Part shown: one piece after another, positions 41,768-48,989 of the stretch
Layout: every line of letters begins with the position of its first letter
Position numbering within the stretch: position 1 is the stretch's first letter
NCBI RefSeq assembly: GCF_003611675.1
Contig: NZ_RAWA01000008.1
Location: forward strand, 1-64,000
DNA from: Corallococcus sp. CA053C
GTDB taxonomy: Bacteria > Myxococcota > Myxococcia > Myxococcales > Myxococcaceae
Reading direction: 5' to 3'
DNA length: 64,000 bases
Made by a program: the position numbers and the translations under genes
The notes under the pieces: model-generated
Database searches by the model: none
What the model saw: only the letters and a program-made list of their open reading frames with translations
What the model was told of the DNA's origin: nothing

Positions 41768-42032
41768 AGTGACCGATTCTCCCCCCGTGTCAGGGAAGTT
41801 GTCGCCTCGGCGGATTCGCCGAGCTGACGCTGACCTCCGCGCGCCTCGCTGTGCACCTGCACCTGTCCCTGCCGCGAGGAGGGCGGACGACGTCATGGGC
41901 CTCAGCATACGTAGCGCGGCGCCGCCCCACGCGCACTCCGGCGACGCTGCGAGACGTTGGGCGACCGGCACCCCACGCGCCGCGCCGGCCACCGAATCCT
42001 CTTCTCCGCAACGCCCCTTCGGAGGAACGCCC

Positions 42033-43214
42033 ATGCGTGCCGTGCTCCTGCTCTGCCTCATCCTTCCGCTGTCACCCGCCCAGGCCGATCTGGGCACCCT
42101 CACCGTGCCCGCTGTCGCGGCCGCGCGCGCCCCCGCTGTCGCGCCACCGCCGTTCATCCAGGTCATCGAGCACGAAGTGCCGGCCCTCATGAAAGAAGCC
42201 CGTATCCAAGGCGCGGCCGTGGGGCTGATTGTCGGCGGCAAGCTGGTCTACACCCAGGGCTTCGGCTTCGCGGACCACGCGGGCAAGGTGCCAGTGACGT
42301 CCGACACGGTGTTCGTCGCTGCCTCGCTGGCCAAGCCGATCGCCAGCTGGGTGACGATGCGTTTGGCCGAGCAGGGGCGCGTGCAGTTGGATAAGCCGGT
42401 GGCCGATGTGCTGTCGCCGTGGCCGCTGGCGCAGAGCCCGTTCGACCCTCGCCTGATCACGATCCGCCGCCTGCTGTCGCACACCGCGGGCACGACCTTG
42501 GGCGGGTATCAGGGCTGGCTCGATTACAAGGAGCTGCCGAGCCTGGAGGAGTCGCTGGCCGGCAAGACCCATGGACGCGGCGCGGTGGAACTGTTCGCGC
42601 CGGTCGGTGTGAAATTCCAGTACTCCGGCGGCGGCTATACCCTGATGCAACTGGCCATCGAGCGGACCACGCAGCGCAAGTATTCGGACCTGGCGCGGGA
42701 GCTGGTGTTCCGGCCGCTGGGCATGAAACACAGCAGCGTCGCCATGACGCCGGAGGTGCTGGCCGGCGCAGCGCAGGGACACGGCGACGATGGCAGGCCG
42801 GTGCCGATGCGTTACTACGTCGAGCAGGCGCCTTCGACCCTGACCACCACCGTCCGCGACTTCGCCCGCTGGATGATTGCCGGCATGGAGGACACCGCCG
42901 GCGCGCATCCACTGACCCAGGCACAACTGGCCCAGATGTACACACCCGCGGACCTGAGCACGCCGCGCGCGCCCGATGAGGCGGTCTACGGCCTGGGCCA
43001 CTTCATCGAACGCCTCAGCGACGGCAGTACCGCCGTCGGTCACGACGGACGCAACCAGGCCGGCTTCCGCGCCAATTTCTTGATGCGTCCGCACTCCGGC
43101 GACGGCATCGTCTTCTTCAGCAACTCCCGCAGCGGGCTGGCTTTGGACCGCGTCGTCTGCCTGTGGGGCGCCGACGTGGCCAAGGTCGATCCGGTGACGA
43201 CCTGCAAGAAATAG
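42033..43214 (+). CDS. Exported serine beta-lactamase-like hydrolase
   Basis: The ATG at 42033 has GGAGG seven bases upstream and gives a signal peptide (MRAVLLLCLILPLSPAQA). The 264 bases before it hold no gene. The 393-residue product is a class C/EstB-type penicillin-binding-fold protein: nucleophile in AASLAKPIASW (SxxK), YSGGGYTLMQLA (Tyr in the YxN position, Asn replaced), and GHDGRN (HxG for KTG). Such proteins are esterases or D-aminopeptidase-like enzymes; lactamase activity is not implied. Base usage (CTG/GCC, xanthomonad-like) differs from its neighbours. Confidence 0.86.
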   Translation: MRAVLLLCLILPLSPAQADLGTLTVPAVAAARAPAVAPPPFIQVIEHEVPALMKEARIQGAAVGLIVGGKLVYTQGFGFADHAGKVPVTSDTVFVAASLAKPIASWVTMRLAEQGRVQLDKPVADVLSPWPLAQSPFDPRLITIRRLLSHTAGTTLGGYQGWLDYKELPSLEESLAGKTHGRGAVELFAPVGVKFQYSGGGYTLMQLAIERTTQRKYSDLARELVFRPLGMKHSSVAMTPEVLAGAAQGHGDDGRPVPMRYYVEQAPSTLTTTVRDFARWMIAGMEDTAGAHPLTQAQLAQMYTPADLSTPRAPDEAVYGLGHFIERLSDGSTAVGHDGRNQAGFRANFLMRPHSGDGIVFFSNSRSGLALDRVVCLWGADVAKVDPVTTCKK

Positions 43215-43670
43215 CGTTGCGTTCTACCGGGTGCCCGAATGCGCGGCGCAGCTTGCGCAGGTGGGCTCCAGCATCTTGGGGAGGCACAGCGGGAACTCGA
43301 TGCGAAACACGGCGGCACTCGCGGCGTGTGGGTCGGTCACTCGCCGCGAGCCTACCGCGCCGCGCCGCGGCTACGCCTTGCCGGGCTTTTCGCCGAGCCG
43401 CCTGGCTCGTTCCTCGGCCTCGCCCGGCACGTCGAACTCCGTCGGGTCGAACAGCGGCCGGAGCTCGACCTCCCACTCCTCGCGGCCACCGGGACTCGGC
43501 CCCTGGAACTGGGGGCGAGGGAGGGCCACCGCCAACCTCACGGCCGGGCGGTGCCGGGGCTGGCTGAAGGCGAGCGCCTCCAGGGGACCGGGAGACGGCC
43601 GCGCTAAGTCGACGGCGGAGGGGTGCGACCCTTGCTTCGCCGCCACAGGAAGCTCGATGGCCCGCATTGT

Positions 43671-43752
43671 GCGTCGCTCGCCCGCATGACGCGCGATTTG
43701 ACGCAGCCTTGGCGCACCCATGACGCAGCGATCGAATTTGGGGTAGGCACAG
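43671..43752 (+). repeat. Dispersed short repeat, copy A
   Basis: Starts GCGTCGCTCGCCCGCATGAC and ends GAATTTGGGGTAGGCACAG. Copies B (46733-46805) and C (52612-52673) share both ends and the inner CCCATGACGCAGC; the copies differ mainly by internal length. All are on the same strand. Confidence 0.7.
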
Positions 43753-43781
43753 CCCTCATCCTTCCTCTTGGCACCAGATCG

Positions 43782-43793
43782 TACTTTCAAGTA
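43782..43793. promoter_or_regulatory. Palindrome upstream of the TetR gene
   Basis: TACTT-TC-AAGTA, in an AT-rich patch 84 bases before the TetR start. It may be an autoregulatory site. Confidence 0.35.
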
Positions 43794-43876
43794 TTTACAT
43801 GGTTCCAAGTCCTGTTCGCCTGGCGTTCGGTGGCTTGAGCTGTCCCTGGCGTGGTAGTCCCTGAACAGGTCCGCAG

Positions 43877-44482
43877 ATGAAGAACGAAGAGAGCACGCAG
43901 AGCCGCCGCCAGCCGCAGCAGGAGCGCTCGCGGCAGATGGTGGAGGCCGTCCTCGATGCCGTCCCCAGAGTGCTCAAGAGGCACGGAGCCGGAGCGGTCA
44001 CCACCAACCGCATTGCGGAGGTGGCGGGGGTCAGCATCGGCTCTCTGTACCAGTACTTCCCGGACAAGCAGGCCATCTTCAACGCCCTTCATGAGCGCCA
44101 TGTGGAGGATGTGAAGCACAGAATCGAACGTGCCGTGGCACAATGCGCCTCGAGCACCCTCGACGAGTTTGCGGCCTGCTTGGTGGAAGGACTGGCGGAT
44201 GCCCACATCGTAGAGCCTGAGCTCCACGAGATGATCTCCGCCGCAGTCCCGGCTTCCTCGCTCGGGTTCAAGGAAGCCCTTCAGATGGCATTCGAGCTGG
44301 TGATTCCATCGCCCGAGGTCGGCACGTCCCGCCCGCAGGCGGGCGACCGGATGTTGTTCGTCCTGCCTCACTTGGTCGAGGCGCTGGTACACGCTGTGCC
44401 CCAGGCGCGCCCTCCCTTCACGGTTGATCGCGCCAAGGGCGAAGTCATCCGGACGGTCCTCCATTACCTGGACCGGCCATGA
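43877..44482 (+). CDS. TetR-family regulator
   Basis: A 201-residue TetR protein: RSRQMVEAVLDAVPRVLKRH, then TTNRIAEVAGVSIGSLYQYF (helix-turn-helix about residues 17-63). The ligand domain is unassigned. It converges with an NmrA-like gene four bases after its stop, the third TetR/NmrA neighbourhood in the window. Unlike the other two, the orientation is tail to tail. Confidence 0.9.
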   Translation: MKNEESTQSRRQPQQERSRQMVEAVLDAVPRVLKRHGAGAVTTNRIAEVAGVSIGSLYQYFPDKQAIFNALHERHVEDVKHRIERAVAQCASSTLDEFAACLVEGLADAHIVEPELHEMISAAVPASSLGFKEALQMAFELVIPSPEVGTSRPQAGDRMLFVLPHLVEALVHAVPQARPPFTVDRAKGEVIRTVLHYLDRP

Positions 44483-44486
44483 CCCC

Positions 44487-45338
44487 TCACTGAAAGGCTT
44501 CGGCGTTCTGATTGATCCAGCGGTCGAAGGCGAGGGGCTTGCGGCCGAGGATCCGCTCAACGCCGTCAGAGACAGTAGTCAGTCTGCCGTCTCGGATGGC
44601 ACGCCAGATGTCCACAAGAGCGTCCGCATACTGCCGGCCACCCGCGTATGCGAGTGCAGCCTCGTGGGCTTCTTCGTCTGAGAGCTCCTCGTAGCGGACC
44701 TCCTTCCCAATGACCGCGCCAATCTTGGCCGCCATGGCTGCGTAGCTCAGCGCCTCGGGTCCGGTGACCACCCGTGACTCTCCTATGTGCTCGCCCGTCG
44801 TGAGTGCGTGGGTGATGACGTCGGCGAGGTCGTCGGGATGAATGAATGCGATCCTCCCTTGCCCGGTAGAGGAACGGAGGACCCCCTCCGTGGCAATCGA
44901 CTGAGCCCAACCGAGCACGTTCGACATGAAGGCGGCTGACTGGATGAACGTGTACGGCATACCGCTCTGCCGGACCGCGTCCTCGCCGCGCGCGTGCCAT
45001 GGGCCGGTCCCCACCCCGGTCCGGACGTCCAGCGTCGAGAGCTTCACCATGTGCTTGACACCCGCATCCACAGCGACCTGAACGACGACTCGGTCCCGAC
45101 CGGCGAGGCGTGGCCCGCTGTTGAGGAGAAACACGCCGTCGCTGCCGGCGAGTGCCTTCCGTAGAGCGGGGCCTGGCTTGGCCAGGTCGCCGACGTGCAT
45201 GTCAACCTCGTCGCCGAACAGCGCCCGTGCTCGGGCTGCATCCCGGACAAAGACGCGGGGACGATGCCCACCTCTGATGAGGCGATGGGTGACGAGAGAG
45301 CCGATATTACCTGTCGCGCCAGTCACCAAGAATGTCAT
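44487..45338 (-). CDS. NmrA-like NAD(P)-binding reductase
   Basis: A 283-residue NmrA/QorB-type protein with MTFLVTGATGNIGSLVTHRL, VFVRDAARARALFGDEVDM, HMVKLSTLDVRTG and YTFIQSAAFMSN. It is the same subfamily as the gene at 16953, probably an NAD(P)H-quinone reductase or redox sensor. Its ATG overlaps the stop of the SGNH hydrolase gene (TCAT, 45335-45338), so both are translated from one message. Confidence 0.85.
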   Translation of the reverse strand: MTFLVTGATGNIGSLVTHRLIRGGHRPRVFVRDAARARALFGDEVDMHVGDLAKPGPALRKALAGSDGVFLLNSGPRLAGRDRVVVQVAVDAGVKHMVKLSTLDVRTGVGTGPWHARGEDAVRQSGMPYTFIQSAAFMSNVLGWAQSIATEGVLRSSTGQGRIAFIHPDDLADVITHALTTGEHIGESRVVTGPEALSYAAMAAKIGAVIGKEVRYEELSDEEAHEAALAYAGGRQYADALVDIWRAIRDGRLTTVSDGVERILGRKPLAFDRWINQNAEAFQ

Positions 45339-46174
45339 TGAACGCGGCTCCAGGTTCGCATGAGCTCAAGGACGACCTTTCGCTGACCGGCAAGCGAAAG
45401 GTGCAGGCCATCCTCCGTGAAGAGTTCAGGCGGTGGAGATGCGCCGAAGGCCGCAAAGAGGTCGACCGTGGGCTCCTTGAGGGCACGGATGGCCTCCGCG
45501 ACACGGCGGACGTCCTCGTTGCGGAAGTCGACTCCGAAGCGGGACAGCCCCCAGTGCTTCGACGCGCGATCCTCAAGGACCGGGGGAGGCGTAATCCACA
45601 GGCGACGTGCCTGCGTCCCCTGTGCAGCACGGGAGCGAAGCTCCTCAAGGTTGCGCGCAGTCTCACGGGCGTCAACGAGAGTCTTGCCCGCGTTCGGGCC
45701 TTGAGTCCGCGCGTCATTCACGCCGATGAAGAAGATGATCCAATCCGGCTCCTGGATGAGGGCGTTCCCTATCCGCACCAACCCATGCGTGGTCGTCTCA
45801 CCGCCTACAGCGTTGATGGCCACTGAGACCTCATCATGGGGACGCTGAGCAGCCACCAGCTCCTGGAGAATGACCGCCCAAGATTGAGGATCCGCCGTGT
45901 GACTGTCGCCGAACGTGACAATGCGTGCGCTCTTGCGCAACGGTAGTTTTTCCAGCATCCGGCTGAACTCGGGTTCCGCGAGCAGCCCCTGTGCGGCTTC
46001 TCTTGCGCCCTTCTGGCTCTGAGCGAGCTCGGCGCGGTACGTCTCCGGCTCGAGGCCGAGCAAGGCGGCGCACGTCTCGGCAGATACTTTGCCGCCGCCC
46101 GGAAGCGACGAGACGGTCCTCTCCGGTTGAAGGACTTTCACGAGCCAGCGCCTCTGTTCAGTTGACCATTCCAT
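45335..46174 (-). CDS. SGNH/GDSL-family hydrolase
   Basis: I prefer the start at 46174 (MEWSTEQRRW), with GGAG six to ten bases upstream; other ATGs lie at 46183 and 46204. About 279 residues. The N-terminal 80 residues look like a DNA/peptidoglycan-binding-like helical region (SAETCAALLGLEPETYRAEL). The SGNH domain has block I VTFGDSHTADP (Ser), the Gly block INAVGGETTTHG, the GVND Asn block and DGLHLS (Asp/His). It hydrolyses esters, substrate unknown. It heads a two-gene operon with the NmrA gene. Confidence 0.8.
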   Translation of the reverse strand: MEWSTEQRRWLVKVLQPERTVSSLPGGGKVSAETCAALLGLEPETYRAELAQSQKGAREAAQGLLAEPEFSRMLEKLPLRKSARIVTFGDSHTADPQSWAVILQELVAAQRPHDEVSVAINAVGGETTTHGLVRIGNALIQEPDWIIFFIGVNDARTQGPNAGKTLVDARETARNLEELRSRAAQGTQARRLWITPPPVLEDRASKHWGLSRFGVDFRNEDVRRVAEAIRALKEPTVDLFAAFGASPPPELFTEDGLHLSLAGQRKVVLELMRTWSRVQ

Positions 46175-46308
46175 GTGCTCCATCTCCGGTGATTGGGGAG
46201 GCATAGAGGTACCGGACAGGGGCCGCACGGTCAGCTCGCGTTGCCCCGCGGCCAAACCCTTGAAATGACTCCTTCTTTACGCAGCGGCGAGTGACTTGCT
46301 CAGGTTCC

Positions 46309-46557
46309 ACGCCCGAGAGAGTCATCGGCTCAATTCGTCGGGAGCTGCTGGACCATGTCGTCGTCCTGAACGAGGCCCACGCTCGGCGCCTGTTGCGCGA
46401 GTACCCGCGCTACTACAACGCGAGCCGGACGCACCTGTCGCTCGGCAAGGATGCGCCCGAGAGGCGTGAGGTGCAGGGCCCGGAGCATGGCGCGAAGGTG
46501 ATAGAGCTTCGGGAAGTCTTCGGGCTCCACCACCGGTACGAGCGCCGAGCTGCGTAG
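46309..46557 (+). pseudogene. C-terminal fragment of an integrase-type transposase
   Basis: Codons from about 46309 read ERVIGSIRRELLDHVVVLNE, then YYNASRTHLSLGKDAPERRE, and finish GLHHRYERRAA. This is the end of the DDE integrase core, including the last Glu region, of an IS3/IS481-like transposase. Everything upstream is absent, so the element is dead. Confidence 0.8.
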
Positions 46558-46732
46558 AGCCTCACCCCCCTCCAGCAACGGCCTCACGGACCTGCGCCTG
46601 CCACGCCACCCTGCCTACCTTCACAGGAAGGCAGCGGTGTGCCCACACGCATGCAGAGAGGCCCTGAGACGTAGGGTCCGGGCGTAATTCCGACCTTCAT
46701 CAAGCACGAGAGAAGGCTCGGCGGCGCGTCAT

Positions 46733-46805
46733 GCGCATCGCTCACCGGTATGACGCGCGTCTTGACGCACCCATGACGCAGCGACCGAATTTTGGGTAGG
46801 CACAG
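46733..46805 (+). repeat. Dispersed short repeat, copy B
   Basis: GCGCATCGCTCACCGGTATG at the left and GACCGAATTTTGGGTAGGCA at the right, ending CAG. It lacks eight inner bases present in copy A. It ends 67 bases before the RibD-like gene. Confidence 0.7.
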
Positions 46806-46871
46806 ATGGGGCATTGCGTCGATGGCTCGGGCTGCTGCGCGCTGGGCGCGCTTTTTGTAGAATCCCACGCC

Positions 46872-47426
46872 ATGGGCCTCCTCACCTTCGGTCTCAACGT
46901 GACTTTGGACGGGTGCATCGATCACACCCAAGGAATCGCGGACGACGAGCTGCACGACTATTGGACGCAGCTCATGGACCAGAGCGGGGCGATGCTCTTC
47001 GGGCGCAACACCTACGAGCTGATGGAGGGAGCCTGGCCCGCGGTGGCACGCGACGAAAAGGCGCCGCGCGCGATGCGCGAGTGGGCACAGAAGCTCGAGG
47101 CGAAGGCGAAGTACGTCGTGTCGGGCTCGCGGAGCGACTTTCCGTGGCAGAACACGATCAAAGTGGAGGGTGACCTTCGCGAGGCGATCTCGGCGCTGAA
47201 AGCGAAGACCGAGCGGGGTGTCCTCGTCGGAGCGCCCAAGCTCGCGTCTGCGCTCGAGGAGTTGGGGCTCATCGACGAGTACCGCATCGTCGTTCATCCC
47301 ATCATCAGTGGCCGCGGGCCGACGTTGTTTCATGGCCTGTCGAGTGCGCGGCAGCTCGAGCTCCTATCGACGCAGCGGTTCAAGTCCGGCGTGCAGGCGC
47401 TCCACTTCCGTCGCAAAGCGGGATGA
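46872..47426 (+). CDS. RibD/dihydrofolate-reductase-like protein
   Basis: From the ATG at 46872 (MGLLTFGLNVTLDGCIDHTQ), 184 residues. It shows the RibD_C/DHFR-like fold: MLFGRNTYELMEGAWP, KYVVSGSRSDFPWQNT and HPIISGRGPTLF. Stand-alone members are presumed NADPH-dependent reductases of unknown substrate. A GFA-type gene start overlaps its stop (ATGA). Repeat copy B lies just upstream. Confidence 0.85.
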   Translation: MGLLTFGLNVTLDGCIDHTQGIADDELHDYWTQLMDQSGAMLFGRNTYELMEGAWPAVARDEKAPRAMREWAQKLEAKAKYVVSGSRSDFPWQNTIKVEGDLREAISALKAKTERGVLVGAPKLASALEELGLIDEYRIVVHPIISGRGPTLFHGLSSARQLELLSTQRFKSGVQALHFRRKAG

Positions 47427-47620
47427 GCGTGGAAGGACCCGAGCGATTCACCGGCGGCTGCCTGTGCGGCAGCGCCCGCATCGTCGCGTCGGGACGGCCG
47501 TGCCGCGTCGGCGTGTGCCACTGCCTCGACTGCCGCAAGCATCACGGCGCTCTCTTTCATGCCTCTGCACCGTGCCCCCTTTGCAGGGAGCCGCAAAACA
47601 GGCAGGAGCCGACTCCCTAA
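47423..47620 (+). pseudogene. Truncated GFA (CENP-V/glutathione-dependent formaldehyde-activating-like) gene
   Basis: Starts by ATGA overlap and encodes the zinc-binding beginning of a GFA protein: FTGGCLCGSARIVASGRPCR, then CHCLDCRKHHGALFHASA. The usual about 115-residue fold is cut after about residue 48, near 47567. The sequence then changes to unrelated DNA that merely keeps the frame open to 47620. The product would lack the rest of the zinc site. Confidence 0.75.
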
Positions 47621-47621
47621 A

Positions 47622-47950
47622 GCCGAGAGAGAGGCCTTCTCAGAAACCTCAGAGCGGAAAGAGCGGGCCTCCAGGGGAATGTTGTTAACCGCCTCCCCAA
47701 CGGTTAACTGCATCTGTTAACCACTCTCGGCCTCTCTCTCCCCAAAACGGGTGAAAGAGCGGTCCAGAGAGCCCAATCGGCGGCGAAGGAGAGGGGCATC
47801 TCGCTCTGCGGGGTAGAGGGTCGAGAGCGCCCTCTTCAGCACCGCGAGCCAGAATCCCTTGGGATTCAGCGGCTTAAGCACGAAGGCCCCGCGATGTTCA
47901 TCGCGAGGCCCGTGTAAAACAAAGGGCCCTACCGGTTGGTAGGGCCCTTC
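47622..47950. other. Hairpin-rich non-coding segment
   Basis: The segment contains four nested or serial inverted repeats. GAGAGAGAGGCC (47625-47636) pairs with 47729-47740. GTTAACCG (47684-47691) pairs with CGGTTAAC (47701-47708), and a third GTTAAC lies at 47716. GAATCCC-TT-GGGATTC is at 47852-47867. A long near-perfect stem spans 47879-47914. An open frame on the minus strand crosses most of it but shows no protein-like pattern. It may be a structured RNA or the control region of a lost mobile element. Confidence 0.45.
47922..47949 (-). terminator. Perfect 12-bp hairpin with T-rich tail on the minus strand
   Basis: AAGGGCCCTACC and GGTAGGGCCCTT enclose a GGTT loop. On the minus strand the stem is followed by TGTTTTA, as in an intrinsic terminator. 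No intact gene lies just upstream on that strand; it may have served the broken transposase at 48110-48480. Confidence 0.6.
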
Positions 47951-48099
47951 GTTCAGCTCCCCGAATGAAGCCCTGCGCGAACTCGTTCTCGGCGTTTCTC
48001 TGAGAGGACTCAAGCTCTCTGAGGGAGGAAAGTCGAGTAATATTCAGTGGTTCCAAAGAGGACTTCAGTTTGGTCCATCAATTGGGGACCGACTGATTC

Positions 48100-48480
48100 G
48101 CCGCGAACTTCACGGTGTGTGTGTCCCGATGGCATGGCGTAGGGCTGGCATCCGCTTTCCCCGTCGATGAGCCTGTGCAACTGCGCGAGGTGCGCGGGCT
48201 GCGGCATGCTCCGCAGACTCCTCGGTGTGCACCTGCCAGCCCATGATGCGGCGGCTGTACACATCCACGACAAGGTAGAGGTAGAAGTAGGCGCCCCGCA
48301 CTGGCCCCCGCAGGTAGGTGATGTTCCAGCTCCAAACCTGATTGGGTGCACGGGCAAGGTGCTGTGTCACCACGTCCGCGTGCATTTCTCGGCCCTCCCG
48401 CTCCTGGAGCGAAACGGGCGATGGTGGAACACGACCCGGGGGCTTGCGGCAATACCCGGGGTCTGGCATCTGCTGGCAGT
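48100..48480 (-). pseudogene. IS3-type transposase OrfB fragment
   Basis: Minus-strand codons read HLARAPNQVWSWNITYLRGP, then YFYLYLVVDVYSRRIMGWQV and HTEESAEHA. This is the first catalytic Asp region of the IS3-family DDE domain. Coding breaks up after HTEESAEHAAA and no intact second Asp or Glu region follows. Dead element. Confidence 0.75.
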
Positions 48481-48989
48481 GGAGAGAGCGCAGAGGGCTT
48501 CCGTGGCTCCTCCAGCGGCCCGCCGCGGACCCGGAAGGCGCGCACGCCTGACCCCGCGCGTGGCGAGGCCAGGCACTCGCCTCCGTTACCTCTCCGAAGC
48601 CTCGGAAGTTCTCGTGGGTAGCGGACAGCAGGAACCCGAACCTCAATGTTTCCTTGTGCCGTTGGCGACCCCGCCTACGGTACCGGCCCTGAGTCCGCGC
48701 GGAGCATTTGAGCAGAAGTGGACGGTTTCGCGTTCTGTCGCCGAGCTCGGGACGCCATCCACAGCTTCGCAGCCGGCAGGTTTCGTCCCGACGCATCCAG
48801 TGGGTAGGAGATGCCATGTCCGGGGTAGAGCCGAACGAAGAAGTCGTGACGCTGATCGCGGACCGGCTGATGGCCGAGGACGCGGTGGGCTGGGCGGTGC
48901 ATGCTCTGTCTGCTGAGGGGCGCGACGCCTCCTCCAGAAGCGCAAGCACAACTCTTCGCGCTTCCCCAGGACATCCGAAAGGTGCGGCG
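48481..48989. other. Gap between transposase fragment and lipoprotein gene
   Basis: No intact gene. An ATG at 48816 opens a plus-strand, protein-like stretch (MSGVEPNEEVVTLIADRLMA, then EDAVGWAVHAL) that loses quality after about 35 residues but stays in frame with the lipoprotein gene. Probably a remnant start of another gene. Confidence 0.35.

Larger units (their letters stand above)
43215..43876. other. Remnant-bearing gap
   Basis: No intact gene. Minus-strand codons ending at 43371 read REEWEVELRPLFDPTEFDVP then a basic end, a natural-looking C-terminus (low-confidence remnant, unidentified). The right part contains repeat copy A (43671-43752) and a palindrome before the TetR gene. Confidence 0.4.

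Noticed and set aside
43239-43340. Minus-strand AVFRIEFPLCLPKMLEPT as the end of a histidine kinase
   Set aside because: The match to the common kinase ending is a handful of residues; no ATPase-domain boxes are nearby.
47622-47740. A retron msr-msd region flanked by a 12-bp inverted repeat
   Set aside because: No reverse transcriptase gene lies on either side, and the arms are simple GA repeats; kept only as a comparison.
47717-48013. A 98-residue minus-strand open frame across the hairpin region
   Set aside because: It spans four inverted repeats, lacks a ribosome site, and its peptide has no family-like pattern; structure at the nucleic-acid level explains it better.
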